In this document: positions 17,464 through 27,141 of the stretch, piece after piece
Position numbering within the stretch: the first letter of the stretch is position 1
Layout of the letters: each line of letters begins with the position of its first letter
Source of the DNA: CAVTTH01 sp963737545
GTDB taxonomy: Bacteria; Verrucomicrobiota; Verrucomicrobiia; Chthoniobacterales; UBA10450
Reading direction: 5' to 3'
DNA: 64,000 nucleotides
Assembly (NCBI GenBank): GCA_963737545.1
Contig: CAVTTH010000001.1
Span: 62,001 to 126,000, forward strand
The notes under the pieces: generated by a model
Told to the model about the DNA's origin: nothing
What the model saw: only the letters and a program-made list of their open reading frames with translations
The model's database searches: none
Translations under genes and position numbers: made by a program

Positions 17464-18114
17464 TTACCGATTTGTTTGTTTTTCGAGCTGATGGCGAAAA
17501 TAGCCTTTCCAGCTTTCCGGCAACGCCTCGACCGCAATCGCCCGGCTCATCGTTTTTGCATCGTCCCTATCAAAACCATAAAGACGGGTGATGTCGGCGA
17601 CGGTGATCTCTTCCTGCTCTCGCCCGATCAATTGCATGGCATCTCCGGCGCCGATCATTCCATCATGCACCACGGCAAAATAAAAACCTGTCCGACGACT
17701 GGCGAGAAATCGCTTGATGATATCCGCGCGGCCAAACTTTATTCCCAATTTATAACAGGGCATTCGTGGTTCCGTAACCATGACTTCCGCTTCGCCGACT
17801 CCAAATCTGTCTCCGATGTAAACGGCGTCCTCCAACAAGCTCTCGGTCGTAAGATTTTCGCCGAACATGCCCCAGGGCAGTTCGACTCCCGGCAATTCGG
17901 TTCGCCAATAGCCGTAGTGCTCCGACGGATAGGCGTAAACAGCCTTGGTCACGCCGCCGTGAACAGTGAGATCGGCTTGTCGATCGCCGTCCAGATTCAA
18001 CGTGCGCAACATCACCGGAGCCTTGACCGGCTCCTTGAAGATTCCCGTGGCGACTTGTTTGCCTTGCCAGGTCACTTCTTTCGGCAATCCAACATTTACT
18101 GACAGAATTTTCAC
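17464..18114 (-). CDS. MOSC domain protein (YiiM-like)
   Basis: 216 aa. The MOSC core is clear: GDRQADLTVHGGVTKAVYAY, HYGYWRTELPG, WGMFGENLTTE, YIGDRFGVGEAEVMVTEPR with the conserved Cys in MPCYKLG, and the 3-alpha C-terminal part. YiiM-type proteins use molybdenum cofactor to reduce N-hydroxylated compounds such as 6-hydroxylaminopurine. The presence of modABC in the window fits molybdenum use but is not operon evidence. Confidence 0.85.
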   Translation of the reverse strand: MKILSVNVGLPKEVTWQGKQVATGIFKEPVKAPVMLRTLNLDGDRQADLTVHGGVTKAVYAYPSEHYGYWRTELPGVELPWGMFGENLTTESLLEDAVYIGDRFGVGEAEVMVTEPRMPCYKLGIKFGRADIIKRFLASRRTGFYFAVVHDGMIGAGDAMQLIGREQEEITVADITRLYGFDRDDAKTMSRAIAVEALPESWKGYFRHQLEKQTNR

Positions 18115-18229
18115 GACTGTCTGACATGGGACTATGTCGGCTTACCAAAATAATCCCAACCAAACTTTCGGAAACAGAGGAGAATATTTTCCTGCTTTCC
18201 TGGCTTCCCGATTCGTCGATTCTTGAGGC

Positions 18230-19568
18230 ATGTCGAAATTTGTGCTCGTGGGCAGCGGCCTGGCCGGGGGATTGCTCGCTGCGTTCTTGGGAAAGCGCGG
18301 GTACGAGGTCGATCTCTACGAACGCCGGGCCGATCCTCGCGCAGGCAACACCGTCGGCGGGCGCTCGATCAATCTTGCCCTCTCGACCCGCGGAATTCAC
18401 GCCCTCGAGCAGCTCGGCATTGCCGACGAAGTGTTGCGTCATGCAATTCCGATGCCCGGTCGCATGATCCACGACAAAACCGGCACCCTGCATTTCTCAC
18501 CTTACGATCGGGATCCGAGCAAGTGCATCAACTCGATCGGCCGCGGCGCGCTAAACACGACCGTGATCGAAGCTGCGCAGCGCTATCCAAACGTCCGTGC
18601 GCATTTCAATCATCGCTGCACCGAGGTTGATCTTGATTCCGCAACCGCTCAGCTTCTCAATACCTCAACCTCCCAATTGCTCAGCGCGTCGGGCGACGCG
18701 GTCATTGGCGTCGACGGTGCCTTTTCAGCTGTGCGCCAGTCGATGCAGAAGAAACTCGCGCAGTTCGAGTACCGACGAGAGTTATCTCCCGCACGGCTAC
18801 AAGGAGCTCACCATTCCACCCGCACGGAACGGCTCGTGGCAGATGGACAAGAACGCCCTCCATATCTGGCCGCGCAGGAGTTTCATGATGATCGCGCTGC
18901 CGAACCCTGACGGTTCGTTCACCTGCACGCTCTTTTGGGAATTCAAAGGCCCGCGCAGTTTTGAGTCGACCAGGACTGACGATGATGTCCGCCGGTTCTT
19001 CGATGAAGAATTTCCCGACGCTGTGGCGCTGATGCCGACGCTGTTGGAAGATTTTCGCGAAAATCCCACCGGCTCGCTCGTGACCATCTGTTGCGCGCCG
19101 TGGCAGTACAAAGACAAGGTCGTGCTCGTAGGCGATGCCGCCCATGCGGTCGTACCCTTTTACGGCCAGGGCATGAATGCCGCCTTCGAAGATTGCGTCG
19201 TGCTCGACAAATGCCTGGCCGAATTTCCGAATGATCGGGAGCGCGCTTTCTCCGAATATTTCGTTAGGCGAAAAGAGAACGCCGATGCGCTCGCCAATCT
19301 TGCTGTCGCCAATTTTATTGAGATGCGCGACAAGACGGCTTCTCGTCTATTTCGGGCGAAAAAGAAACTCGATCACACGCTCGAAGGCTTGCTACCCGGG
19401 AAGTATCTGCCGCTTTACACCATGGTCACGTTCACCCGCATTCCGTACGCGGACGCGGGCCGACGCGCACGTCGCCAGGACCGGATCGTTTACGCCAGCC
19501 TGATCGTGACGATAATGATATTGGTCGCCACCTTCGCGATCATGTTGTTTCGTTTCATCACACGTTGA
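18230..19568 (+). CDS. Kynurenine 3-monooxygenase, frameshifted
   Basis: FAD-dependent aromatic hydroxylase converting kynurenine to 3-hydroxykynurenine. The N-terminal frame has the dinucleotide fold (FVLVGSGLAGGLLAAFLGKR), GRSINLALSTRG and IGRGALN; after a shift near 18775 the second frame continues SYLPHGYKELTIPP, ALHIWPRRSFMMIALPNPDG, and VLVGDAAHAVVPFYGQGMNA, which contains the GD FAD motif. A C-terminal membrane helix (ASLIVTIMILVATFAIMLF) is present, as in many KMOs. The repaired length is ~446 aa. A GAGG Shine-Dalgarno lies 4 bp before the ATG. The stop overlaps the downstream CLC start region. Both halves are well conserved, so the shift may be recent or a sequencing error. Confidence 0.88.
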
Positions 19569-21289
19569 CGCAACGCCGGATGGCTAATTTCCTCGCCCAA
19601 TTCCAAAAATTTCAGGGCAAATCGCGCCCGGTCGTCAGCACCTGTTTGTATGGCCTGATCGCCAGCCTGGCGGCGGTTGCATTTCAACTGGCGATCAATT
19701 GGCTTCACTGGAGTTTCTTTCTCGTTCCCAGCAGCGGCTCATTCTGGCATTTCGCGTGGCTGAGTCTGGCGGTCATCGTCGTCGCGTCGCTCATCGTTGG
19801 GTGGCTTTTGAATTCGTTTTGTCCGGAAGCGGCGGGCAGCGGCATTCCGCAGGTGAAGCTCGCCTACTGGAAGGAATTTGGATTCGCGCCGAGGCGCATT
19901 GCCTGGATCAAATTTATCGCGGGCGTCGTCGGGATCGGCGGCGGACAGAGCCTCGGGCGCGAAGGCCCGACCGTGCAGATCGGCAGCAATCTAGCCTCGA
20001 GTCTCGCCGGATTCCTGGGCGTTTCGAAACAGAACCGGCGGGGGGCGAGTGCAGCCGGAGCCGCGGCCGGACTGGCCGCCGCGTTTAATTCGCCGCTCGC
20101 TTCCGTCGCTTTCGTTCTGGAAGAAATCATTGGCGACCTGAACAGCCGCGCCCTCGGCAGTGTGCTGCTGGCTTCGGTCATCGGCGCGTTTGTTGTTCAC
20201 GCCTTCATCGGCGCGCAACCCGCTTTCGAATTGCCGCATGTGAACGAGCCGACCTGGCGTGCTTATCTGCTAATGCCAATTGTCGCTGCTCTGGCAGCGC
20301 TGATCGGCATCTTCTTCCAACACGCTTCGCTTTGGCTGCGACAAAGGTCGCGAAGATTCAAGCTGGTTCCGAGATGGCTGCATCCACTGGCCGGCGGAAT
20401 CATCACCTGGATCGCCGGCGTTGCGATCTTTTCCGCTACTGGCCGCCTCGGAGTGTTCGCGCTCGGCTACGATGATTTGTCCGACGCGCTCGCGCACGGC
20501 ATGGCATGGCGCCTCGCCGCTCTCCTTCTCATCGGTAAGCTAATCGCGACCATCGCCAGCTATGGCCTCGGCGGGTGCGGCGGAATTTTTTCGCCCAATC
20601 TCTTCTTCGGCGGGATGTGCGGTTCGCTCGTCGCCGGACTCGCGTCGCACTTCCTCGCCCTCAACCAATCCGACGGGCTTCTTCTTGCCATCGGTGGCAT
20701 GAGCGCCTGTCTCGGAGCTGTTGTGCAGGCGCCGGTCACTGCCGTTCTCATCATCTTTGAAATGACACACCAGTTCTCCGTTGTCCCGGGCCTCATGCTG
20801 GCGGGGCTGGTCAGTCAGGTCATCGCCCGTCGTCTCGTTAGGCATAATTTTTACGACGAAGTTCTGGTCCAGGATGGCCACCAAATGGAACATGTCATCC
20901 CGCCGCGGGATTTGCGGAGCTGGCACAATCTTCCCATCTCCGCGATTGCGAACTTCCGCCCTGTCGTTCTCGAAGACCTGAGCGAGCCCACTTTGAAATC
21001 TACCCTTGAACAACATCCATATCGCCATTTTCCCGTGATCGAAAATGGCCGTGTCAAAGGCATTGTTCCCCGCCTTGAACTGGAAGCGGCCATCGCCGAA
21101 CGCCGTCCGCCGACGCTGCAGCAAGCACGCGAATGCCGCCCGGCCGATTCAATTCGCGATTCGCAGACCTCGCTCATCGAATCGCCTACCGGTACCGTCC
21201 TTCTGACCGACCACGTAAACGGGAAAGTGCTTGCCATCGTTACCCTGCACGATGTCCTGCGCGCGCAGGTCGCGATCAGCGAACGCTAG
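19565..21289 (+). CDS. CLC-family chloride channel/antiporter with C-terminal CBS region
   Basis: 574 aa from TTG 19565 (overlapping the KMO stop as TTGA) or ~569 aa from ATG 19580. Selectivity-filter motifs are all present: GSGIPQ, GREGPTVQ with the gating Glu, and GGIFSPNLF. About ten hydrophobic helices are followed by ~130 residues with two CBS-like segments (PVVLEDLSEPTLK, VIENGRVKGIVPR, VLAIVTLHDVLRA). It exchanges Cl- for H+ or conducts Cl-. Coupling to KMO is probably positional only. Confidence 0.88.
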   Translation: MTQRRMANFLAQFQKFQGKSRPVVSTCLYGLIASLAAVAFQLAINWLHWSFFLVPSSGSFWHFAWLSLAVIVVASLIVGWLLNSFCPEAAGSGIPQVKLAYWKEFGFAPRRIAWIKFIAGVVGIGGGQSLGREGPTVQIGSNLASSLAGFLGVSKQNRRGASAAGAAAGLAAAFNSPLASVAFVLEEIIGDLNSRALGSVLLASVIGAFVVHAFIGAQPAFELPHVNEPTWRAYLLMPIVAALAALIGIFFQHASLWLRQRSRRFKLVPRWLHPLAGGIITWIAGVAIFSATGRLGVFALGYDDLSDALAHGMAWRLAALLLIGKLIATIASYGLGGCGGIFSPNLFFGGMCGSLVAGLASHFLALNQSDGLLLAIGGMSACLGAVVQAPVTAVLIIFEMTHQFSVVPGLMLAGLVSQVIARRLVRHNFYDEVLVQDGHQMEHVIPPRDLRSWHNLPISAIANFRPVVLEDLSEPTLKSTLEQHPYRHFPVIENGRVKGIVPRLELEAAIAERRPPTLQQARECRPADSIRDSQTSLIESPTGTVLLTDHVNGKVLAIVTLHDVLRAQVAISER

Positions 21290-22068
21290 TCGCTTGTGAT
21301 TCGCCGCGCCTGATTCTCATCCCGCATTACTCTTGCCAGGGTCCGCCGGCGACGCCTGCGATAAAGCGGAACGAGAATGACCATCGAGAAGTAAACCCAG
21401 CCGCTCCAAGCCAGCTCGGCTCTGGGCAGAATCAACGCCAGAACGAGCGATACGATCCCGACGCTCACCGGAATGCTCCACCCCACCAGTTCGGCACGCG
21501 TCCTCAACCGTTCGCACGTATTCAATCGCAACGGTTCACGCAACTGCCAGGCTCGCAGATTAAGCAATAGAATCTCGAGGGCGGTTGCGGTGAAACCAAT
21601 CGCGTACATGGCAAAAAGCATCCTCCCTTGTGATTCGGTGACGCGCCCGAGTTGCTGGCCTACCCGGCCGTCGCTCAGGGAATACCACATCGCTCCAAAG
21701 ACCGCTTTCAACGGGTAGATGTAGATGAGGATGGTGACGAGCATCGACCAGCTAATGAAAATCGACACGCCATCTTCGAGACCATAACGCCGGCTCCACA
21801 GCCAGTGTCCCCGCCAAAAAATCGCAATCACCGCGATGCTACAAACGAAGGTCGGAACATTCCTGAATGCCCCCAGCAGCGACGCGATGTCATCGGGAAT
21901 CTGCTGCGCCGCGATCACCAGCATGGTGATGGCGAAAGCAAACGCCGCGTCGATGAACGTTTCCAGCCGCGTCATCTCCATCCCGCGCAAACGAAACCCT
22001 CTCAGTCGTGGCAGCGAATCCAGCTCCGCCGGCAGCGCCGACGTAATCTCTTCATCCCGCTCGTTCAC
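21286..22068 (-). CDS. TMEM175-family (DUF1211) potassium channel-like protein
   Basis: 260 aa with six membrane helices. The family signature R-x3-F-x-DA-x-AFA-I-T is visible in TRLETFIDAAFAFAITMLVI in helix 1, followed by FWRGHWLWSRRYGLEDGVSI. Prokaryotic TMEM175 proteins form K+-permeable tetramers. It converges with the CLC gene and overlaps its end by 4 bp. Confidence 0.8.
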   Translation of the reverse strand: MNERDEEITSALPAELDSLPRLRGFRLRGMEMTRLETFIDAAFAFAITMLVIAAQQIPDDIASLLGAFRNVPTFVCSIAVIAIFWRGHWLWSRRYGLEDGVSIFISWSMLVTILIYIYPLKAVFGAMWYSLSDGRVGQQLGRVTESQGRMLFAMYAIGFTATALEILLLNLRAWQLREPLRLNTCERLRTRAELVGWSIPVSVGIVSLVLALILPRAELAWSGWVYFSMVILVPLYRRRRRRTLARVMRDENQARRITSD

Positions 22069-22145
22069 TCACATCCCGTCATGCCACATGCCCGGGTTCG
22101 ATGGCAATCATCTTCGGCAATATGAATTTCGCGACCAGCGTAACG

Positions 22146-22397
22146 TCACGTGTTGCAGATAAGGAACAGCAAGAGCGTGACGACCACGATCGGCACTGCG
22201 CAGATAATCAGCACCACATTATTGCGCGGACCGCGTTCCCTCGGGACAAGATTGTCGGCCGCGACTGTTCGCTCGATCCTTTTCAAGTGCCTCAGGACAT
22301 AAACAAAAGACGCGATGACCGCTAGCAGCGCGATCACCGCCAAAACTCGAATCGGCATCAGCGGATCGGTCGCGAGAAATAGGATATACGCGGCCAC
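22146..22397 (-). CDS. Small membrane protein, two helices
   Basis: 83 aa. Helix 1 is PIRVLAVIALLAVIASFVYVL, then a basic linker (RHLKRIERTV), and helix 2 is VVLIICAVPIVVVTLLLFLI. No family was recognised. It lies 77 bp from TMEM175 on the same strand. Confidence 0.5.
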   Translation of the reverse strand: MAAYILFLATDPLMPIRVLAVIALLAVIASFVYVLRHLKRIERTVAADNLVPRERGPRNNVVLIICAVPIVVVTLLLFLICNT

Positions 22398-22501
22398 CAG
22401 AGAGCAATCGTGTAAAAGCGGTCAATCCGCAATCTGGCAAATCCTGATCCGCGCAAAATGGCGTTGATAACCGATTCCCAGTTTGTCCTCGACCCGAGCC
22501 A

Positions 22502-23035
22502 ATGACGAATCGACTTACGCAACTCTGTGTGCTCGGCGCGGCCGTTGCGGCCTTGAGCAGTTGCAGCACAATGACCGACCTGGTCACATCGAACCTGCCG
22601 GAGAAACATTCCGGCCGGCCATCGATCGTCGTGGGGTTGCGGGAGCAGGAAGCCTATCTCTACCGCGGAAAGAACAGAACTGCGTCATCGAGGATATCGA
22701 GCGGGCGCGAAGGATATCGCACTCCGACTGGTCATTTTCACGTTATCCGTAAGGAAGAAAATCATCGCTCCAGTCTCTACGGCGATTACGTTGACGCTTC
22801 TGGCCGGGTCGTTAGGGCTAACGTCGACGTCAGGCGCGATCGCAAACCGCCGCATTCACACTTTGTCGGCGCCTCGATGCCGTACTTCCTCGAATTCTCG
22901 CCCGGCTATGGATTGCACCAGGGTTACCTGCCGGGCGTGCCCGCATCACACGGGTGCATCAGAATGCCCTATTGGAAAGCGCGCCAATTTTTCAATGCCG
23001 CGCACATCGGGACATCGGTTGTGGTGAAACCTTAG
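22502..23035 (+). CDS. L,D-transpeptidase lipoprotein (YkuD domain)
   Basis: 177 aa. Lipoprotein signal with lipobox (LGAAVAALSSC). The YkuD catalytic site is at the C-terminus: SHGCIRMPYWKA with the nucleophilic Cys and conserved His and Arg; upstream HSHFVGASMPYFLEFSPGYG supplies the family His region, and RTPTGHFHVIRKE the start of the domain. Such enzymes form 3-3 cross-links in peptidoglycan or attach proteins to it. It would be anchored in the membrane facing the periplasm. Confidence 0.85.
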   Translation: MTNRLTQLCVLGAAVAALSSCSTMTDLVTSNLPEKHSGRPSIVVGLREQEAYLYRGKNRTASSRISSGREGYRTPTGHFHVIRKEENHRSSLYGDYVDASGRVVRANVDVRRDRKPPHSHFVGASMPYFLEFSPGYGLHQGYLPGVPASHGCIRMPYWKARQFFNAAHIGTSVVVKP

Positions 23036-23142
23036 CAATTCGCTGCGCCAGCTTCAGCTCGACCAGGAGCCGTCGCCTTGCATATCGGCGGGGTTGGCCT
23101 GATTCCGTTTGCCGGATAGCGCGGGGTTGTTAACCTCCGACA

Positions 23143-23799
23143 ATGAAATCGACACTTCGCTCGCTTACTCTTCTCCTTTCGATCTGCTTCCTCTTCTCAC
23201 CGTTGCTTCGGGCTCAGGAAGATGAAGCGAATGATTCGGATTTGAAAAAGATGCTGAAAGAAGCGGAGGAAATGCAAAAGGAAGCCGAGGACATACAGAA
23301 AAAGAATCCGACCGCTCCGGGGAAGAAGAAGACGCTCGCAGAACTCCAGGCTGAGGCCAAGGCAGAAGCAGCGCGACAGGAACAGGAAGAAAAACAGGAG
23401 AAGGCAAAGCTTCAAGCCGCTTTACAAAAACAACTCGAAGCTCCGGGACCGGTTGTATTACCCGACTGGACGCCGGCGACCCCGCAATTTCACCAAACCA
23501 GTTCGCCCGCCAAAAAAATCGTCGACGACGAGGTCAGGATCGTCATGACCGGCACGACGACTCTGACTCCTGATGAATTGGGCGAGGCCTGGGTCGCGGC
23601 TATCGCCGACAAGAAAATCAATCACGTTCTGAGCACCAACACCACCAATGGGGATAAGAGCATCACTCTTTTTCTCGACACCCGCGAAGGTCCCCGGGAG
23701 AAACTGCGGATGTACGCCAGCCGTCCCCAGAAAGCCAGGATTACCGAGATCGAGATCGCATCGGTTTTGCCCAAGCCGGGCGAAGACACCGACGATTAG
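23143..23799 (+). CDS. Secreted protein with charged coiled coil, unknown function
   Basis: 218 aa. Signal peptide (LTLLLSICFLFSPLLRAQ), then an E/K/Q-rich coiled coil at residues ~25-105 (DLKKMLKEAEEMQKEAEDIQ), then a compact C-terminal domain (VRIVMTGTTTLTPDELGEAW, KSITLFLDTREGPREKLR). No family was recognised. Confidence 0.6.
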   Translation: MKSTLRSLTLLLSICFLFSPLLRAQEDEANDSDLKKMLKEAEEMQKEAEDIQKKNPTAPGKKKTLAELQAEAKAEAARQEQEEKQEKAKLQAALQKQLEAPGPVVLPDWTPATPQFHQTSSPAKKIVDDEVRIVMTGTTTLTPDELGEAWVAAIADKKINHVLSTNTTNGDKSITLFLDTREGPREKLRMYASRPQKARITEIEIASVLPKPGEDTDD

Positions 23800-23871
23800 C
23801 GCCGTATCATCCTTTGTAGGGGAAGCTGTTAGCTCCCATATTTGTTCATCCTCCACCGTCTAATCGATAGA

Positions 23872-24327
23872 ATGAGACGCGCGATGCCGACAAAGATTAG
23901 GATCGCAAGAACCGGATTCGTCGCCTGCCTCGCTTCGGCGTTGCTTGGTGCAGGGTGCCAGAAGACCGGCAAGCTTTCGCCGGAATTGCAGGCGCGCTTC
24001 GAGAAGGAAGGGATCACACACCGCGCCGACAATCTCATCTTCCGCCGCACGCGTCCCGCCGGTCAACGCGACTCCGGCTGGGACGAGAAGCGCGCTTCCA
24101 TCATTGTCACTCGCGAGAGCGTGTTCCTCCACGTCAACGGCAAACCACTGGTCGAGATTACTCCGCGCTCCACTGGTTTTTACGAAGTACACCGCGACCA
24201 CGACCGTCTCAGTCTGCGCGCCGGGAGTGGCAAATCCGCTCTGAGCTGGTCCTTCCGACCGCCGGATGATGCCGACGCCTGGGCCGTGGATATTCGTACC
24301 GTAATCAAAAATGCAAAATCTCGTTAG
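23872..24327 (+). CDS. Small lipoprotein, unknown function
   Basis: 151 aa from the ATG at 23872 (23884 is also possible). Signal with lipobox (FVACLASALLGAGC). The mature part is beta-rich (ASIIVTRESVFLHVNGKPLV, GFYEVHRDHDRLSLRAGSGK) and ends with WSFRPPDDADAWAVDIRTVI. No family was recognised. It follows the coiled-coil protein by ~70 bp and precedes the amidohydrolase by ~35 bp on the same strand. Confidence 0.55.
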   Translation: MRRAMPTKIRIARTGFVACLASALLGAGCQKTGKLSPELQARFEKEGITHRADNLIFRRTRPAGQRDSGWDEKRASIIVTRESVFLHVNGKPLVEITPRSTGFYEVHRDHDRLSLRAGSGKSALSWSFRPPDDADAWAVDIRTVIKNAKSR

Positions 24328-24360
24328 GGTGCGGGACGTTGAACTTGATCTCGTGTTCAG

Positions 24361-25782
24361 ATGAATTGGCATCTCCCTCTCATCGCAGCGTCTCTCCTCC
24401 TTTTCGCTGGCGCTTTGCAAGCCGCCGCAGAATCGAAGCCTGACAGCTCGCCGATTCTTTCTCCGTCGCCGTCACCGCAGCTGCCGGCGAAAGACAAAGT
24501 CGTTGTCTATTCCGGTGCCGCGGTCATCGACGGTTTGGGCGGGGCGCTTCGACCTGATATGGCGATCCTCACACGCGGCGAACGGATAGAAGCCATCTTG
24601 AGCAGGGCCGAGTTGAAGATTCCGCCGGGCGCGGCAGTGGTCGAAGTCAAAGATCAATACGCGTTGCCCGGGTTCATCAACTCGCATGAGCACCTGGCCA
24701 CGCCGCCGGATCGGAAATTTGCCGAGGCAATGATGCGCCGCGATCTCTATGCCGGAGTGACGGCGGCGCGTTGCATGGGTGACGACCTCCGCGCGCTGGC
24801 CGATCTGGCCCGTGCGTCACGCGTCCTGGAAATTCCGGGGCCCGACCTCTATTACGCAGCCTTGTTCGCGGGACCAGATTTCATGAGCGACCCGCGGATC
24901 ATGGCCTGCTGCCAGGGCGCGAAGACTGGGGCGACGCCGTGGATACAGGCCATCAACGAACAGACCGATCTGCCAAACGCTGTCACTCTCGCGAAAGGCA
25001 CCGGTGCGGTCGCGATCAAGATCTACGCTAACCTGTCGGCCGCGTTGGTTGCGAAGATCGTCGCCGAAGCTCACCGGCAGGGAATGCAAGCCTGGGCGCA
25101 CAGCATGGTTTTTCCGGCAACTCCGCGCGAGGTGATCGACGCCAAGCCGGACACGGTCTCGCACATCGGCTATTTCGGATTTCAAGCGATGGACAAGCGT
25201 CCGCAAAAATATCAGGAACGAGAAAAATTTCCGATCGATCCCGCACCCTTCAACACGGGCGACAATAAAATCATGTCGTCACTTTTTGATCTCATGAAAG
25301 AGCGAAAGATCATTCTCGATGCGACGAACTATGTTTATGAAACGATCGAGCAGATGCGTGCGCATGATCCAAAAAATGCGCCGCCCCCTCCTTTCTGCTC
25401 GTCGCAACTCGCCGAGCTGTTGACTGCGCAGGCCTACAAGCATGGCGTCCTGATTTCTGCCGGGACCGACAGCTTTGCGCCGGCCGACGATCCCTATTCG
25501 GCGTTGCAGGGAGAAATCGAAATCCTCGTTCGCAAAGTCGGGATGACTCCGATGGACGCCATTCGCTCGGCCACGATCATCAGCGCGATGAGCATGGGCC
25601 AGCAAACTGAAATGGGCACATTGGAAGCCGGCAAACTGGCGAACATCGTCTTCCTTGCAGCGAATCCGCTTCAGGATATCGGCGCCGTCAGAAACGTCAC
25701 GCTCACCGTGAAGCGCGGAGCGCAGTATCCGAGAAAAGATTATCGTCCAGTGACGAAAGCAGAAGTCGAAGGACGCCTCTGA
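24361..25782 (+). CDS. Secreted metal-dependent amidohydrolase (imidazolonepropionase-like)
   Basis: 473 aa. Signal peptide (LIAASLLLFAGALQAAAE). The amidohydrolase fold is marked by a small beta domain, the first metal motif FINSHEHL, a carboxylated-Lys candidate in AVAIKIYANL, the His in MQAWAHSMV and the later Asp in ISAGTDSFAP; the C-terminus has GTLEAGKLANIVFLAANPLQ, typical of the imidazolonepropionase/prolidase-like group. The first motif is HEH where many relatives have HxH followed by D. The substrate is unknown; secreted relatives act on Xaa-Pro dipeptides or toxins. Confidence 0.8.
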   Translation: MNWHLPLIAASLLLFAGALQAAAESKPDSSPILSPSPSPQLPAKDKVVVYSGAAVIDGLGGALRPDMAILTRGERIEAILSRAELKIPPGAAVVEVKDQYALPGFINSHEHLATPPDRKFAEAMMRRDLYAGVTAARCMGDDLRALADLARASRVLEIPGPDLYYAALFAGPDFMSDPRIMACCQGAKTGATPWIQAINEQTDLPNAVTLAKGTGAVAIKIYANLSAALVAKIVAEAHRQGMQAWAHSMVFPATPREVIDAKPDTVSHIGYFGFQAMDKRPQKYQEREKFPIDPAPFNTGDNKIMSSLFDLMKERKIILDATNYVYETIEQMRAHDPKNAPPPPFCSSQLAELLTAQAYKHGVLISAGTDSFAPADDPYSALQGEIEILVRKVGMTPMDAIRSATIISAMSMGQQTEMGTLEAGKLANIVFLAANPLQDIGAVRNVTLTVKRGAQYPRKDYRPVTKAEVEGRL

Positions 25783-25838
25783 CCGGCCTGCCGCATCTCA
25801 CGACGCTTGCCAAGCGACGCAACTCGACTGTTTCTTCC

Positions 25839-25894
25839 TGTAGCGGCGGTCTCTGACCGCCAGCGGGAATCGACGGTCGGAGACCGCCGCTACA
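25839..25894. repeat. TGTAG-type intergenic hairpin element
   Basis: The left arm starts TGTAGCGGCGGTCTCTGACC and the right arm ends GGAGACCGCCGCTACA, pairing over about 21 bp with one G-T type mismatch around a ~14-base loop. It lies in the 234-bp gap between the amidohydrolase and DUF1761 genes. It could act as a bidirectional transcription stop or a REP-like element. The related hairpin at 48319-48339 also abuts CTACA. Confidence 0.65.
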
Positions 25895-26016
25895 ACTACA
25901 GCTCGGTCTTGGAGATGAAATAGGCGCCCTCGAATGCTTTGCGCGAATCGACTCAGATTGCGGCCAGGTCATTCGCCTTCTGCTTCAAGCATAGATTGCC
26001 CATTAGCCAGAAACTC

Positions 26017-26424
26017 CTACCGCCACCCGCCGAGGATGGCGCCCATCGCGACAAAGGCCACGATGTGGTAGCCGCCGTTGACCAGGATGTAGGTCCACGA
26101 ACGGTTCTCGAACAAGGCGATGATACCGAGCCCCGCTGCTACCCAGCCGATGCCGGCGAGCGCCCCGGCGATCATTCCCCACGTGACCGTGGTTTTCGGG
26201 TCAGCCAAAAACATGGCCAGGTTTGCCGACATGACGAGCGCCAGAATAAATGAGCCACCGAAGGCGCGGGCTTTGTTGAAGCGGGCGACCTGTTCCTCGG
26301 TAAAACCGTTCGCACGCATCCAGACTTTGCCGAACAAAACCGGCGAATACCACAGGCCACCGATGACAAACGTAGAGAGAGCCGCCGCGAAAACGGCCAG
26401 CCAATTGATTTGATTTGGGTTCAT
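26017..26424 (-). CDS. DUF1761 membrane protein
   Basis: 135 aa with four hydrophobic helices. The N-terminus (INWLAVFAAALSTFVIGGLW, then YSPVLFGKVWMRANG) and C-terminus (GGYHIVAFVAMGAILGGWR) match the DUF1761 pattern. A good Shine-Dalgarno (AAGGAG) lies ~9 bp upstream of the ATG. Function is unknown. Confidence 0.8.
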   Translation of the reverse strand: MNPNQINWLAVFAAALSTFVIGGLWYSPVLFGKVWMRANGFTEEQVARFNKARAFGGSFILALVMSANLAMFLADPKTTVTWGMIAGALAGIGWVAAGLGIIALFENRSWTYILVNGGYHIVAFVAMGAILGGWR

Positions 26425-26456
26425 TCTTCCACTCCTTAGAGGAGCGTCGCCGAAGT

Positions 26457-26475
26457 GTATTGGAAGAATTTTACC
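26457..26475. repeat. Short direct repeat, partner at 27124-27142
   Basis: GTATTGGAAGAATTTTACC occurs here and, with at least 18 identical bases, at 27124-27142, where it abuts the AraC stop codon. Both copies are followed by CTAATCG (six to seven bases apart in the first copy). The two copies flank the DUF1579-like gene, suggesting it was inserted. Confidence 0.6.
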
Positions 26476-26523
26476 CGAGTGCTAATCGAGACAAAAATCG
26501 ACTCGCGACCAGTGCAAAGCCAG

Positions 26524-27066
26524 TTACTTGAACACGACAATTGCAGACGGTTCTTCCCGATAGGTCGTTTCCCTCGCCGGTTCCCAGGTCCCGTTTTTTA
26601 GAAATTCGGTTTTCTGTTGGTATGATGTTCCATCCCGGCTCATTTCAATCGTCGCCCGAACTTCACTAATGCCCTCGGCGTCTCCCGCGACGACTTCGTG
26701 CGTGAGAATTTTTCCATCTTTGAATGTCATTGTGCCAGTCGTGCTGAAGCTGGCCGTCGTAAAATAATGGTAAACGACGGTCTGCTTTTTCTCGTCCCAC
26801 ATGACAACGGACTCGCCGCCATAAGCTCCGTCGTTAATTGAGTGTAAAATGCGAATGGCATTACCATTCAAAGCTCGTTCCCAGTGCGCGACATCGATCG
26901 TCACTTTTTCCGGTTTGGGATTGTTCGGTTGACCCTTCCAGGTTTTCTCGAGCCACGGGCGAAGTGGTTCGAGATGCGGATCCAGATGTGGCGAATCAAC
27001 GGCCGAAACGCTCAATGCGATTCCACAGACGCTTACCAGAATGCGAAGAGAAGAATATTTGTTCAT
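26524..27066 (-). CDS. Secreted DUF1579-like protein
   Basis: 180 aa. A weak signal peptide (LRILVSVCGIALSVSAV) is followed by a lipocalin-like beta pattern: PLRPWLEKTWKGQ, HWERALNGNAIRILHSINDG, GGESVVMWDEKKQTVVYHYF, TMTFKDGKILTHEVV. This resembles DUF1579/THAP4-like proteins measuring up to a beta barrel with the W-x-G start. It lies between two copies of a 19-bp direct repeat. Confidence 0.6.
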   Translation of the reverse strand: MNKYSSLRILVSVCGIALSVSAVDSPHLDPHLEPLRPWLEKTWKGQPNNPKPEKVTIDVAHWERALNGNAIRILHSINDGAYGGESVVMWDEKKQTVVYHYFTTASFSTTGTMTFKDGKILTHEVVAGDAEGISEVRATIEMSRDGTSYQQKTEFLKNGTWEPARETTYREEPSAIVVFK

Positions 27067-27141
27067 GCTGTATTAATGGATTGCGCGATGCGCTGTGGAT
27101 TCTGCCACAGCCAGGAGAGGGCCGTATTGGAAGAATTTTAC

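Noticed and set aside
20540..21124. 194-aa minus-strand frame inside the CLC channel gene
   Set aside because: Antisense shadow; CLC motifs are complete on the plus strand.
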